A DNA stretch of 64,000 bases from Pleurocapsa minor HA4230-MV1. GTDB taxonomy: Bacteria > Cyanobacteriota > Cyanobacteriia > Cyanobacteriales > Xenococcaceae. The DNA is taken from positions 310,001 to 374,000 of the forward strand of contig JAHHHZ010000036.1 in the NCBI GenBank assembly GCA_019359095.1. The letters are read 5' to 3'. Below are positions 8,832-18,113 of the stretch, piece by piece. Both the position numbers and the translations under genes were made by a program. Below the pieces are notes generated by a model. The model did not search any database, was not told the origin of the DNA, and saw nothing but the letters and a program-made list of their open reading frames with translations. Position 1 is the stretch's first letter, and every line of letters begins with the position of its first letter.

Positions 8832-9638
8832 CTAATTTTTAATTCCCGTCGAACCAATACCCTGAATAAATTGTTTTTGACCAATCAAAAATAAAACCAA
8901 GACTGGAACAGTAGCGATTACCACCGCAGCCATTAACAAAGACCAATCACTAGTAAACTGTTCTTGAAACTCAGATAATGCTAGCTGTACTGTACGTAAT
9001 TCTGGACGGGTAGTAAAGACCAATGGTTTAAATAAATCATTCCATTCACCAATAAAGGTAAAGAGAAAAAGAGTGACGATCGCAGGGCGAGCAAGAGGTA
9101 ACATAATCTGAGTGAGAATCTGGAGACGGTTAGCGCCATCTAAAGCAGCAGCTTCTTCTAGTTCGATGGGAATACTAGAAAAATATTGGCGCAGCAGAAA
9201 TATACCAAAACCATTAGCTGCTGTGGGTAAAATTAATGACCAATAGCTATTGATCAGATGCGCCCATTTTAAAATGACGAAGATGGGAATTACCAGTAAT
9301 TGAAAGGGAATAACTAAGGTAGCTAAAATTAAGAGCAAAATCGCCTGTTTTCCTTTAAACTTTAGTCTGGCTAAAGCATATCCCGCTAAGGCAGAAGTTA
9401 TAATTTGTAAAGCCGTAACGCTCAAAGCCACAATGGTCGAATTAGCAAAGGCTAAGAAAAATCCTCCTCGATGCCAAGCCTGTTGATAATTAGCCCAGGT
9501 AAAATGACCATCAGCAGTAGTAAAGGAAGCTTGCAGCACTACCAATAAAGGATATAATACGGCGATCGCCCCTAGAATCAAACCAATTAAAATTAATAAT
9601 TTAGTTGCCGAAAAAAATGAAGGCGATCGCTGTTTCAT
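8832..9638 (-). CDS. Sugar ABC transporter permease, MalG type
   Basis: This is an inner-membrane subunit of a carbohydrate importer of the MalFGK type. The 268 residues hold six predicted helices. The cytoplasmic EAA loop that contacts the ATPase is clear: IELEEAAALDGANRLQILTQ followed by IMLPLARP. The N-terminus (YPLLVVLQASF) and the C-terminal tail are as in MalG/GgtD-like proteins of about 270-280 residues. Its usual partners (MalF-like permease, solute-binding protein, ATPase) are not adjacent; it sits alone between an unknown gene and trpS. Cyanobacteria do scatter such subunits, so it may still work with products encoded elsewhere. The transported sugar cannot be told. Confidence 0.9.
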   Translation of the reverse strand: MKQRSPSFFSATKLLILIGLILGAIAVLYPLLVVLQASFTTADGHFTWANYQQAWHRGGFFLAFANSTIVALSVTALQIITSALAGYALARLKFKGKQAILLLILATLVIPFQLLVIPIFVILKWAHLINSYWSLILPTAANGFGIFLLRQYFSSIPIELEEAAALDGANRLQILTQIMLPLARPAIVTLFLFTFIGEWNDLFKPLVFTTRPELRTVQLALSEFQEQFTSDWSLLMAAVVIATVPVLVLFLIGQKQFIQGIGSTGIKN

Positions 9639-9661
9639 CAGAATAAACCCTAAAATTAAAT

Positions 9662-9756
9662 AGTAACCAGTAATCAGTAATTAGTCCTAAAGGATAAGCT
9701 TCGCAAATAATCAGTAATCAGTAATCAGTAATTAGTAATCAGTAATCAGTAATTAA
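9662..9756. repeat. Heptamer array AGTAATC/AGTAATT with an inserted CCTTTAGG-type element
   Basis: Units of AGTAATC or AGTAATT repeat every 7 bp, interrupted at about 9683-9706 by GTCCTAAAGGATAAGCTTCGC, a piece of the mosaic repeat also found at 14.3, 18.7 and 26.1 kb. The array runs to within 4 bp of the trpS start codon, leaving no Shine-Dalgarno sequence in front of that gene. Confidence 0.9.
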
Positions 9757-9760
9757 TAAC

Positions 9761-10771
9761 ATGAGCAAGCAGCGGGTATTATCAGGGATTCAGACTACTG
9801 GCAATTTACATTTAGGCAACTATTTAGGAGCAATTCGTAACTGGGTAGACATCCAGCAAGACTACGATAATTTCTTCTTTTTTGCCGATCTTCATGCCAT
9901 TACTGTCCCCCATGATGCCAAAGTTTTAGCCGAGAATACCCTCAAAATGGCTGCGGTATATTTAGCCAGCGGGATTGATTTAAACTGTTCGACTATTTTT
10001 GTACAGTCTCATGTGTCGGCTCATAGCGAACTTGCTTGGTTGCTCAACTGTGTAACTCCTCTCAACTGGTTGGAAAGAATGATCCAGTTTAAGGAAAAAG
10101 CCGTTAAACAAGGTGAAAACGTAGGTGTTGGACTACTAGACTATCCTGTCTTAATGGCAGCAGATATCTTGCTTTACGATGCGGATAAAGTACCTGTGGG
10201 AGAAGACCAAAAGCAGCATTTGGAATTAACCAGAGATATTGCGGGGAGAGTTAATGACCAATTTGGTAAAAAGCAACAGCCTGTGTTAAAAGTACCTGAG
10301 CCGATGATCCGCCAAGAGGGTGCGCGGGTGATGAGTCTAACGGATGGGACTAAAAAAATGTCAAAATCCGATCCTTCAGAACTTAGTCGGATTGAGCTAC
10401 TCGATCCTGCCGATGCCATTCAACGCAAGATTAAAAAGTGTAAGACAGATCCCGTTAAAGGACTGGTTTTTGACGATCCTGAACGACCCGAATGTCATAA
10501 TTTGCTGACTCTTTATCAGATTCTCGGCAACAAAACCAAAGCAGAAGTAGCAGCAGAGTGTCAGGATATGGGATGGGGACAATTTAAGCCTTTGCTTACC
10601 GAAACTGCGATCGCAGCACTACAACCAATTCAAGCTAGATACTATGAATTGATGAATAATCGAGATTATCTTGATTCGGTATTAAGAGAAGGAGCGAGTA
10701 AAGCAAGTGTTGTGGCAAATCAAACATTAGTTAGAGTTAAAGATGCATTAGGATTTTTACCACCTTTTTAA
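9761..10771 (+). CDS. trpS: Tryptophan--tRNA ligase
   Basis: TrpS is the class I aminoacyl-tRNA synthetase that charges tRNA-Trp in the cytosol. The 336 residues are the usual bacterial length. The first motif, LSGIQTTGNLHLGNYLGAI (HIGH-like), lies at residues 7-25. GENVGVGLLDYPVLMAADIL and VPVGEDQKQHLELTRDIAGR line the tryptophan and ATP pockets. KKMSKS closes the catalytic core at about residue 200. The ATG follows directly on a heptamer repeat, with no obvious ribosome-binding site. It is transcribed alone; the next gene begins about 120 bp downstream. Confidence 0.98.
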   Translation: MSKQRVLSGIQTTGNLHLGNYLGAIRNWVDIQQDYDNFFFFADLHAITVPHDAKVLAENTLKMAAVYLASGIDLNCSTIFVQSHVSAHSELAWLLNCVTPLNWLERMIQFKEKAVKQGENVGVGLLDYPVLMAADILLYDADKVPVGEDQKQHLELTRDIAGRVNDQFGKKQQPVLKVPEPMIRQEGARVMSLTDGTKKMSKSDPSELSRIELLDPADAIQRKIKKCKTDPVKGLVFDDPERPECHNLLTLYQILGNKTKAEVAAECQDMGWGQFKPLLTETAIAALQPIQARYYELMNNRDYLDSVLREGASKASVVANQTLVRVKDALGFLPPF

Positions 10772-10889
10772 AATAATCAAAAGCTGCATCCGCTCAAAAT
10801 AATGGAAATAATTAGAATAATGAAAAAATAACCAACAAAACTCATATTTGGCTGTTAAAACATACTAATAATTAACCTTGCAATCTTAC

Positions 10890-11795
10890 ATGACTAATAA
10901 TTTTCGACAAGCAGTATTAGATAAAAAATTTTTACTGACGGCGGAAGTCGCACCACCAAAAGGAGGCAACCCCGCTCGAATGATGGAGGTAGCATCAAAG
11001 TTAAAAGACAGAGTTCATGCGGTTAACGTTACTGATGGTAGTCGTGCAGTATTAAGAATGTCTTCGATCGCTGCTTCGACAATTCTCTTACAGCATGATA
11101 TCGAACCAGTGTGTCAGATGGCCTGTCGCGATCGCAACTGTATTGGCTTACAGGCAGATCTTATGGGTGCTTATGCCCTAGGTATTCGTAATGTTTTGGC
11201 GCTCACAGGAGATCCAGTCAAGGCGGGAGATCACCAGAAATCTCGCTCAGTGTTTGAACTAGAGTCAGTCAGGTTGCTCAAGCTAATTACTAAACTCAAT
11301 AGTGGCGTCGATTTTAACGATCAAACCATGCCCGATGATGCCCTAAATTTATTTTCTGGTGCTGCGGTCGATCCACAGTTAAAAAGCTGGTCAAGTCTGC
11401 AAAAGAGATTTGAACAGAAGCTGGAAGCAGGAGCGCAATTCTTTCAAAGTCAGATGATTACTGATTTTGACAAGCTAGATAAATTTATGACCCAAATTGC
11501 CTCGATTAGTGATAAACCAGTTTTAGCTGGGATATTTCTGTTAAAATCAGCTAAAAATGCCAAGTTCATTAATAAATACGTGCCAGGAGTAGACATTCCC
11601 GACGCTATTATTGAACGTTTAGCTAAGGCAGAAAACCCGCTTGAGGAAGGCGTAAAAATTGCAGCCGAACAGGTTAAGCTAGCTCAATCAATCTGTCAAG
11701 GAGTGCACCTAATGGCAGTCAAGCGCGAGGACTTAATTCCCGAAATTCTCAATCAAGCAGGGATTAAACCTCTATCTACTACAGTTAAAGCTTGA
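10890..11795 (+). CDS. metF: Methylenetetrahydrofolate reductase family protein
   Basis: This FAD-dependent enzyme of the MetF family converts 5,10-methylene- to 5-methyl-tetrahydrofolate, supplying methyl groups for methionine. About 300 residues form the typical barrel. It has the N-terminal LLTAEVAPPKGGNPARMMEV (active-site Glu region), AVNVTDGSRAVLRMSSIAAS, QMACRDRNCIGLQADLMGAY with the R-D-R-N folate/FAD motif, and NVLALTGDPVKAGDH. The divergence from E. coli MetF is that usual for this cyanobacterial/actinobacterial subgroup. The ATG at 10890 is chosen over a TTG at 10878. The gene ends 1 bp before the end of a convergent invertase gene, so their 3' ends abut. Confidence 0.85.
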   Translation: MTNNFRQAVLDKKFLLTAEVAPPKGGNPARMMEVASKLKDRVHAVNVTDGSRAVLRMSSIAASTILLQHDIEPVCQMACRDRNCIGLQADLMGAYALGIRNVLALTGDPVKAGDHQKSRSVFELESVRLLKLITKLNSGVDFNDQTMPDDALNLFSGAAVDPQLKSWSSLQKRFEQKLEAGAQFFQSQMITDFDKLDKFMTQIASISDKPVLAGIFLLKSAKNAKFINKYVPGVDIPDAIIERLAKAENPLEEGVKIAAEQVKLAQSICQGVHLMAVKREDLIPEILNQAGIKPLSTTVKA

Positions 11796-11796
11796 C

Positions 11797-13167
11797 CTAA
11801 TCGTGAGAGATCCAGTCGAGGTACTTTGGTTCATCAATTAACTCTTGAGCCAAGAGAAAGCTAGATATAGTCCAATTCTGATACTTTCTCGCCTCTTTAC
11901 CCACTAGACGACCATTTTTTCCGTCATAATACTCTACCCATTCGTCTTTGTGCAAACGTTTGGCAGCAATATCAATTGCTCTTTGCGCTAGATCTACACG
12001 ATCCATTTTGACTGCTGCTGCCACAAAAAAACCTAACAGTACTGGCCAGTTGCCCCCATTATGATATGACCAAGGACGATTTTTGGGGTCACAGCCAGTC
12101 AGGATCTGCCAGTCTCGATTCTTCAAGGCAGGAAAACAGATTTTCATGGGCATCCAACCAATTAAATCTTCCCATTTTTCTTCAATGGTGTGGAGAATAA
12201 TTTGTCCCTGTTGTAGTGTCACCAAGGATGACAGGATTGCTATCATATTGCCTAAAGCAAAAAACCGACAGTCTAGGTGAGAAGGACCCAAATTACCAGC
12301 TAAATATCCCCCCTGTTCGGGAAACCATTCACTTAGTTCAGCATAGGGAATTGATTCAGCATAAATATTGAACTGGTTTAAAGCATCTTCACCATATTCT
12401 TCTGAATGGTAACGATAAATGACGTTGAGCTTTTCTGGATCTAACCAGTAGTTATGACGAATATGGCTAGTTAAGGGTGGAATGCGATTCTCAATTGCCT
12501 GGAGAATTTTGACATTTTCTTTGTTGTAGAGCAACAATTCTTTGGCGCAGCGCAAAGTAGTATGAAATAGCGCCTGAATCTCCAAAGGATGCCCATTAAT
12601 TCCCATGCGACGGTCAATCATACAAGCTCCATCAGGAACAAGTAGCGTGGGGTACATATCAAATCGTGCCGAGAGACAAAGCTCGATAATTAATCTAATC
12701 CCCTTTTGCATTTCAGGACTGTGAGCAAAAGAACTTTCGCCTGTGGCTTTAACGTAAGCTCTTAAGAGAAATGTCCACCATAGACAAGAATCTACAGGAG
12801 TAACTCGACCAATAGCATGGTCGCCAAAATCGGCTTTGAGAAATTCCTCAGATCCCTGATGCAACACCTTAAAGCTCGCTGGCATCAATCCCCGTCCAGG
12901 CTCTAAGAAATCAAGCTGCTTTTCCTTAATCTGTAGTTTGAGAGTCTCAAGCAAAAAATTACGGACAATATCAGTTCTGCCTCTAGTGAGAAAAATCAAA
13001 GCAGCAGGCACAAAATCTCGGACAAAACACTGATCGTAATTTATAGCAGGGGAGCTATAGTCACCAGCAGCCAAAGTGCCAATAGGCTTACCTCGATAGT
13101 AGATAATAGATGATTCGAGAGCTTGCCATGCTTCGGCTGCAATAACATAACTTTGTTTGACACTCAA
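11797..13167 (-). CDS. Alkaline/neutral invertase, GH100
   Basis: This cytosolic enzyme hydrolyses sucrose to glucose and fructose. The 456 residues form one (alpha/alpha)6 barrel, the usual length of cyanobacterial neutral invertases. Signature blocks are SSPAINYDQCFVRDFVPAAL (catalytic Asp in FVRD), LEPGRGLMPASFKV, DHAIGRVTPVDSCLWWTFLL, MIDRRMGINGHPLEIQALF (Glu general acid) and NRPWSYHNGGNWPVLLGFFV. No in-frame ATG was found near the start; the frame begins at a TTG at 13167 just upstream of SVKQSY, so the start is uncertain by a few codons. It has a 240 bp divergent intergenic space with the COP23 gene. It would let the cell use or turn over its own sucrose. Confidence 0.95.
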   Translation of the reverse strand: MSVKQSYVIAAEAWQALESSIIYYRGKPIGTLAAGDYSSPAINYDQCFVRDFVPAALIFLTRGRTDIVRNFLLETLKLQIKEKQLDFLEPGRGLMPASFKVLHQGSEEFLKADFGDHAIGRVTPVDSCLWWTFLLRAYVKATGESSFAHSPEMQKGIRLIIELCLSARFDMYPTLLVPDGACMIDRRMGINGHPLEIQALFHTTLRCAKELLLYNKENVKILQAIENRIPPLTSHIRHNYWLDPEKLNVIYRYHSEEYGEDALNQFNIYAESIPYAELSEWFPEQGGYLAGNLGPSHLDCRFFALGNMIAILSSLVTLQQGQIILHTIEEKWEDLIGWMPMKICFPALKNRDWQILTGCDPKNRPWSYHNGGNWPVLLGFFVAAAVKMDRVDLAQRAIDIAAKRLHKDEWVEYYDGKNGRLVGKEARKYQNWTISSFLLAQELIDEPKYLDWISHD

Positions 13168-13411
13168 TTGTATAAAACCCCTATTTTTTGATAATCTGCT
13201 GGTTTTTAGCTAACTTGATAATGAATAGAAAATTAGATTTATCTGTTATTATCCACTACTTTATTCGGTTTCTCTGAAACTTTTGCCTTTGTGGATCGTC
13301 AAAAATACTGAAGCGTCAACTAAATATGAGGCATTCAACATAATTACCCTCATAACTATACAAAATCACTAACTATTTTTTCAAACATCAATTAAAAAGT
13401 CACTCAGATCT

Positions 13412-14227
13412 ATGAATTTAAATCAGCATTTTAAAACTTTAGTCTCACTAGCTAGTATTCCTGGTGCGATCGCTTTTTTAGGCATCCCTACTAAGGTTAA
13501 TGCTTTGGATCTTGAAGGTTTAAACCCCAATCGTCTTCAACACTTACGTCAAGTTATTGCTCAAAGCAACCCGCCAGAGGTGATTATTAACGAACCAGGC
13601 TCTGAGCCAGCCAGTCCTCGGACTACTAGCAACGCTGATACTCGATTTAACTGCGAACTGGTCAATGGTGAATACACCGTAATGTATTATCCCGAAAGCC
13701 GACCCGATCAGGGTTATGCTTGGGCAATTCCTAGCGAACTAGGTGGTGGCTGGACTCCCCAAAAACGTTGTAATGCGATTACCGATCGCTTTGAATCCTA
13801 TCGTGATGATGGATTATTGGAGTTAACTACAGGAACCGAAAATGGCTATGATACTATCTGCGTCACAACCCAAGTAGATCCTACAGATTGCCGTTTGGTT
13901 CTAACCGTTCCCCCTGGACAAGATCCCCAATTAACTCGTGATTTGATCTTCGATAATTTACTGGTTGCTGACGATGGTGGTTCTACTCAAGGAGTATATA
14001 CCTTTGGCGATCGCCAAGGAGGAGGAAGCGATATTTTAAACGAAATCGGTAAGGTGATTAATGGTGGTAGTGGCAACCGTAATAACTCCCGTAAATCTTC
14101 ACCCGAAGATATTAACCTGAAACCATTTTTAGATCCCGCTGACGGCGGTACAGGACAATACCTAAAAAGCAATGCTGCTGCACCAACACCGAGTAGTTCC
14201 GAACGTAAGCCAGACTTGTTTAAGTAA
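13412..14227 (+). CDS. COP23-domain exported protein
   Basis: The 271-residue product starts with a signal peptide (hydrophobic stretch around residues 8-30, SLASIPGAIAFLGIPTKVNA). A COP23 domain follows at roughly residues 75-190, with FNCELVNGEYTVMYYPESRP, GGGWTPQKRCNAITDRFESY and TICVTTQVDPTDCRLVLTVP including the paired cysteines. COP23 is named for a circadian-oscillating, peripheral membrane protein of unicellular cyanobacteria; its function is unknown. The low-complexity C-terminal third (GGGSDILNEIGKVINGGSGN) is variable in relatives. It is likely periplasmic or thylakoid-lumenal. Repeats follow directly downstream. Confidence 0.85.
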   Translation: MNLNQHFKTLVSLASIPGAIAFLGIPTKVNALDLEGLNPNRLQHLRQVIAQSNPPEVIINEPGSEPASPRTTSNADTRFNCELVNGEYTVMYYPESRPDQGYAWAIPSELGGGWTPQKRCNAITDRFESYRDDGLLELTTGTENGYDTICVTTQVDPTDCRLVLTVPPGQDPQLTRDLIFDNLLVADDGGSTQGVYTFGDRQGGGSDILNEIGKVINGGSGNRNNSRKSSPEDINLKPFLDPADGGTGQYLKSNAAAPTPSSSERKPDLFK

Positions 14228-14235
14228 AGGGCTGC

Positions 14236-14423
14236 GCCCTAGCTATTAGCTTTTAGCTTTTAGCTCTTAGCCATTAGCCATTAGCTTTTAGCGCAATTAG
14301 AAGAGACTTTAAACTTCTCCTAATTGCGACGCGAAGGACGGACGCGCTAGCTAATCCTTTAGGGCAGACTGCTCATTGCTCACTGTGACGCGAGCTTGCG
14401 AGCTAATCCTTTAGGACTCATTG
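14236..14423. repeat. Heptamer array plus two CCTTTAGG-core mosaic repeats
   Basis: From about 14240 to 14292 the sequence is a loose TTAGCTT/TTAGCTC/TTAGCCA heptamer array. From 14325 to 14423 two copies of a mosaic element follow, each with GCTAATCCTTTAGG (14350-14363 and 14401-14414). Each is preceded by a small GC-rich hairpin-like piece (GACGCGAAGGACGGACGCGC and GACGCGAGCTTGCGAGCT). The second copy reaches the hemE stop codon. Confidence 0.85.
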
Positions 14424-15485
14424 CTAAGCGTGCGCCAATAATTGATCCGCTTGCTTGGCGGTTTCAAAGAAATAGCGAACATTATCTTCAGGAGTACCCA
14501 CCAATACCCCGTGTCCTAGGTTAAGAATATGTCCTTGATTCCCTGCTTTGCGAATTGTATCTAAAATGCGATCGCGAATTACGTCATGAGAACCAAACAA
14601 AACACCAGGATCGATATTTCCCTGTACCTTCATATCTTTACCTAGTCGCTGTCTAGCCTCAGCCATATCCACCGTCCAATCGACGCTGACAATATCTGCC
14701 CCTGAAGGAGTCATGCGCTCAAGCAAACCAGCACTACCGCTAACTAATAAAATCAGTGGTGTATCAGGATGAGTCTGTTTAACCTTACGAAATACCTGCT
14801 GTTGATATGGTAGAGCGAAGGCTTCATAATCTTGGGGACATAGTTGTCCCGCCCAAGAATCAAACATCTGCACCGCTTGAGCGCCACAGTCGATTTGGTA
14901 ACAGACATAAGTAGCGATCGCATCTGCTAACTTGCTTAATAGCTGATGTAAAATCGTTGGGTCGGAAAATGCCATCCCCTTGATATTTGCGTAAGTCTTA
15001 GAACCTTTGCCTTCTACGGCGTAAGCAGCTAAAGTCCAGGGCGCACCAACAAAACCTAAGACGGTAGATTGATTGTTTACTTCTGAGCGCAAGCTTTCTA
15101 AAATAGTTCTAATAAAAGGTAGAGATTCCTCTGGTTGTAAAGCGTGTAGCTCATCTACCTGCTGCTGTGAACGAATCGGCGAACTAATAATTGGGCCTTT
15201 CCCCTCGGCAATATCCATTTCAATACCCAAACCAGGAAGTGGGGTAACAATGTCGGAGAACATAATCACACCGTCGGGCTGAAAAGCTTTCCAAGGCTGC
15301 AAGGAGATTTCAATTGCTACTTCAGGAATTTCAGAACGTTCACGAAAGCTAGGATATTTATCTCGAATATCACGATACGCTTTCATATATCTTCCCGCTT
15401 GGCGCATCATCCAAACAGGAGGACGCTCTAATTTTTCGCCACGGGCTGCTCTTAACAGTAATGGCGTTTCCTGTACTTCGCTCAT
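14424..15485 (-). CDS. hemE: Uroporphyrinogen decarboxylase
   Basis: HemE removes four acetate carboxyls of uroporphyrinogen III to give coproporphyrinogen III, on the route to heme and chlorophyll, in the cytosol. About 353 residues from the chosen start, the normal length. Both family signatures are present: [17 protein letters not shown] near the N-terminus (substrate-binding Arg residues) and [20 protein letters not shown] in the middle. [17 protein letters not shown] holds the catalytic Asp. The ATG at 15485 (MSEVQETP) is preferred to an upstream in-frame start that would add 12 unconserved residues. The 3' end abuts repeat DNA. Confidence 0.98.
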   Translation of the reverse strand: MSEVQETPLLLRAARGEKLERPPVWMMRQAGRYMKAYRDIRDKYPSFRERSEIPEVAIEISLQPWKAFQPDGVIMFSDIVTPLPGLGIEMDIAEGKGPIISSPIRSQQQVDELHALQPEESLPFIRTILESLRSEVNNQSTVLGFVGAPWTLAAYAVEGKGSKTYANIKGMAFSDPTILHQLLSKLADAIATYVCYQIDCGAQAVQMFDSWAGQLCPQDYEAFALPYQQQVFRKVKQTHPDTPLILLVSGSAGLLERMTPSGADIVSVDWTVDMAEARQRLGKDMKVQGNIDPGVLFGSHDVIRDRILDTIRKAGNQGHILNLGHGVLVGTPEDNVRYFFETAKQADQLLAHA

Positions 15486-15612
15486 TTTATAATTCCTGTT
15501 TAATATTTTTTTTAAGTGCAACTGCTAGCTTACCATTCCACAAAGGTTTGATTGCCCTGACCGATTGTTTAATTATGTGAAGCGAGTTAAGAAATAGGAA
15601 GTCAGAAGGTAG

Positions 15613-15632
15613 GGGCGAACGGCTGTTCGCCC
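15613..15632. repeat. Perfect-arm palindromic repeat GGGCGAAC/GTTCGCCC
   Basis: GGGCGAACGGCTGTTCGCCC has 8-bp arms around GGCT. It belongs to a palindromic type scattered in cyanobacterial genomes (established knowledge). Here it sits between hemE and the next gene with no T-run, so it is not an evident terminator. Confidence 0.8.
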
Positions 15633-15746
15633 GTACAGAAGTAGCAAGTTAATTAAATATTTTTAAGCTGCCGTATTGAAACTACTTGATAAATTCTACT
15701 AAACTGATCTTAGGGTAAATATCCCAAGAATTAAGGTTGAGCAAAT

Positions 15747-16130
15747 ATGTTGGGAAATTTTCAGCAAAGTAACTTGCGAATTGAAGTTAACGCTTCAGAG
15801 CAAATGATTAAAGACAGCTTACTCCAAAGCGATCGCTTGAAGCAATGGATGTGGCCCCAAAACTTTGCCTCCTTATCTGGCAAGCTAAGTCCTGGAGATA
15901 CTTTTGTTAGCTCTTTAGGATTAGTAGAAATTGACCACAAGGTAGATATTGTTGAAGATCACAGCCTCCGCCTACTATTGAGTAAAGGTATTGACGGCTT
16001 TCATGAATGGCATTGGGGTGATGGTTGGTTGCAATCTCGTTTGGAAGGGGTATCGATTTTACCCCTCAATCTCGGTCAGACTTTAAGTCTATTTCGTTTA
16101 CGCCAATATCTTAATGCCAACAAGACTTAA
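15747..16130 (+). CDS. Small SRPBCC-like protein, function unknown
   Basis: The 127-residue soluble protein begins MLGNFQQSNLRIEVNASEQM. Its layout, a short strand then a helix with SDRLKQWMWPQNF, then several strands with two Trp-rich segments (GFHEWHWGDGWLQSR) and a C-terminal helix, is like a small START/SRPBCC ligand-binding fold in which the helix with WMWPQ resembles the usual LxxWxxP turn. I recognise no characterised relative. It has its own intergenic region on both sides and is convergent with the following gene. Confidence 0.6.
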   Translation: MLGNFQQSNLRIEVNASEQMIKDSLLQSDRLKQWMWPQNFASLSGKLSPGDTFVSSLGLVEIDHKVDIVEDHSLRLLLSKGIDGFHEWHWGDGWLQSRLEGVSILPLNLGQTLSLFRLRQYLNANKT

Positions 16131-16167
16131 TCTTTTTCATTAGGAATTGAAACTTTTAGCAGCTAGC

Positions 16168-16557
16168 TTACTTACTTGCTTCTAACTGTCTAAATTCCTC
16201 TTGCAGCATAGTTACAAGCTGATAGTTTTCTTTCGCCTGGGCTACTTTTAAGCGATGTTGGAGACTGTTTTGCAAGTTTTCTATATGTTTCTGCTGAGCA
16301 AGAGTATCTTGCAACTGGTATCGGAGAATATTAACAGCTAGGTTAGTAGCTTCTGCTGAGTCAGTATTTCGTCTTGCAGAGTATGTTTGCGAACCTTGAT
16401 GCAGAGTATTAGTCGTCCGATTATGTTGAGGACTTTCTAAACAAGATATGTGACGCGGCAATTTAATCTTTACTGAAGGATCTACGATTAAGCGATCGCT
16501 TAATTCACTATCGCCTGGAGCGTCTCGATAATTTAAAGAGCGGGATAAATTTAACAT
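16168..16557 (-). CDS. Hypothetical protein with C-terminal coiled coil
   Basis: A 129-residue protein: the N-terminal half is polar and probably disordered (NYRDAPGDSELSDRLIVDPS), and the C-terminal half is a continuous helix with coiled-coil character (LQDTLAQQKHIENLQNSLQH). There is no membrane segment or known motif. The HIP1 site in the gene and the clear start (ATG at 16557) support it as real. Its function cannot be guessed. Confidence 0.5.
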   Translation of the reverse strand: MLNLSRSLNYRDAPGDSELSDRLIVDPSVKIKLPRHISCLESPQHNRTTNTLHQGSQTYSARRNTDSAEATNLAVNILRYQLQDTLAQQKHIENLQNSLQHRLKVAQAKENYQLVTMLQEEFRQLEASK

Positions 16558-16656
16558 TACTAAAATATCTCTGGTTAAAAATAAATGATAGTCAAAGTAT
16601 AAAATTCATGACTTAGAGGATATCTGAAAAGTCTAATTGCTACGTTTCCAGTGGGT

Positions 16657-16734
16657 AGATCCCCCTAAATCCCCCTTGTTAAGGGGGACTTTGATTCCGA
16701 TTCTCCCCTTGTTAAGGGGGGCTAGGGGGGATCT
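16657..16734. repeat. Inverted-repeat element with CCCCCTTGTTAAGGGGG cores
   Basis: Outer arms AGATCCCCCTA (16657-16667) and TAGGGGGGATCT (16723-16734) are inverted copies. Inside are two self-complementary cores, CCCCCTTGTTAAGGGGG and CCCCTTGTTAAGGGG. This CCCTTGTTAAGGGG element is a dispersed repeat of many cyanobacteria, probably a non-autonomous mobile palindrome. Confidence 0.85.
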
Positions 16735-16823
16735 GCTAGGGTCTAAGCATAACAGAATTGAGTTCTCAGACATCCTCTTAGAGGCACTAAATCTTAGCAC
16801 CTCTAAACGAACAATAATTAAAA

Positions 16824-17009
16824 TTAATCTTGGGTATAGTGAACACCACGATAGGTAAGCTCTGATTTAACGTGCTTACGACGATGTTGTTCTTTCAAAT
16901 GGTGGACTTTCCAAGGTTTACCACGATATTTTCCACCAATTTCTCCTTCACTGACATCCCACTCAAGATGAGGAGCTTCGTAAGATTTGCCTCTAAATTG
17001 TAATTTCAT
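16824..17009 (-). CDS. DUF4278 small protein
   Basis: The 61-residue basic product has the family's repeated pattern: K-L-Q-F-R-G-K-S-Y near the start, GGKYRGKPWKVHHLKEQHRR in the middle and LTYRGVHY at the end. DUF4278 proteins are short, abundant in cyanobacteria and of unknown function; the Y-R-G motifs look like beta-hairpin repeats. It sits alone between a repeat element and a 280 bp gap in front of coaE. Confidence 0.8.
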   Translation of the reverse strand: MKLQFRGKSYEAPHLEWDVSEGEIGGKYRGKPWKVHHLKEQHRRKHVKSELTYRGVHYTQD

Positions 17010-17287
17010 TGTCTTGTTTTGCTACTCAATATAATTTTCTATATGCGACAAAGCAGTTGTCATTTAAGTACCTACTGCGATCGCAGCAGATACAGTTATT
17101 TTTGCTTTACACATAAATAATATAGCTAATTTCTGTAGCTATTGTTACCGTTTAACCAGAAAATTATATTATTTAATAATATTTATCGATCTTTACAGCT
17201 GTTTTTGGTTCTAGTGGTGTGTCAAAATTATTTTGAGGGATAGTACGTATAGAAGTCACGCATTACCTACTACCTAATCTCAACCCA

Positions 17288-17902
17288 TCAATTCAAACTT
17301 GACGACCTATTAGATTGCATAGCGTCATCGACTTGGGCATAAAGTTCGGCTAATCCAGCGTCATTGGTCAAAACCAGATCGGCTAAAGCTATTTTTTGCG
17401 CCAAAGGCATTTGGCTGTTGATTCTGGCTGCTGCTTGCTGAGGTGTTAAACCGTTGCGCTGCTTTAATCGTTCAATTTGTAAAGAGCGATCGCAACTTAC
17501 CACCCAAATCTCTGTCACCAAAGCCATCAAATTCGCTTCAAACAGCAAAGGGATAGATAACACTACTATGTTACTTGTTAAATGTTGTAATTCTTGTGCA
17601 AAGCGATCGCGCACAAAAGGATGAATCTGCGACTCTAGCCACTGTTTTTCTGGAGGATTGTTAAAAATAATCTCCCCTAAAGCAGAGCGATTAAGCTCGC
17701 CATCGGGTAACTTAACCTGGTCACCATATCGCTGCCAAATAGCTTGGAAAATTGGCGAACCTGGGGTTACAGCTTCTCTGGCATAGACATCTGCATCTAA
17801 GACTGGCAAAGCATATCGATCTGCGAGGTAATTAGAGACGGTAGTCTTGCCTGTGCCGATTCCCCCCGTCAATCCAATCAGTCGTTTAGCTAAATTTGGC
17901 AT
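17288..17902 (-). CDS. coaE: Dephospho-CoA kinase
   Basis: CoaE carries out the last step of coenzyme A synthesis, phosphorylating the 3'-hydroxyl of dephospho-CoA with ATP. The 204 residues have the P-loop GLTGGIGTGKTTVSNYLA at residues 10-27, the substrate-binding PVLDADVYAREAV (with the catalytic-base Asp), and IPLLFEANL followed by VVSCDRSLQIERLKQRNGLT, all standard. The length is normal. It is transcribed alone. Its start lies only about 12 bp from a MITE copy, which therefore forms the upstream region. Confidence 0.96.
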   Translation of the reverse strand: MPNLAKRLIGLTGGIGTGKTTVSNYLADRYALPVLDADVYAREAVTPGSPIFQAIWQRYGDQVKLPDGELNRSALGEIIFNNPPEKQWLESQIHPFVRDRFAQELQHLTSNIVVLSIPLLFEANLMALVTEIWVVSCDRSLQIERLKQRNGLTPQQAAARINSQMPLAQKIALADLVLTNDAGLAELYAQVDDAMQSNRSSSLN

Positions 17903-17913
17903 ACTCCAAGTGA

Positions 17914-18043
17914 TAGTCGTACAAAGTTAGATTAGGACATTAATAATAATTGGCTCGTAAGTAGGAAATAGGAAGTAGGAAATAGGAAATAGGACATAAA
18001 AAGTAGTATTTCAAAAATGTTTTAACTTTGTTACGTGTGGCAT
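17914..18043. mobile_element. MITE copy A (about 130 bp)
   Basis: It aligns along its length with the copy at 52905-53019. The left end TAGTCGTACAAAGTTAGATT continues AGGACATTAATA, and the interior holds GGCTCGTAAGTAGGAAATAG with extra AGGAAAT heptamers. The right end TTTCAAAAATGTTTTAACTT TGTTACGTGTGGCA is more decayed. It has no coding capacity. It sits between coaE and the flavin reductase gene and may supply or disturb their promoters. Confidence 0.75.
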
Positions 18044-18113
18044 AAAGTATTTTTCTATCAAAAGAAAGTTTTTCTGACTACGGAAGCTTGATAAACTATT
18101 GCCTAATGATTCG

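Noticed and set aside
17210-17260. Hairpin TCAAAATTATTTTGA as an insertion-sequence end
   Set aside because: It is a single short palindrome with no second copy and no transposase nearby.
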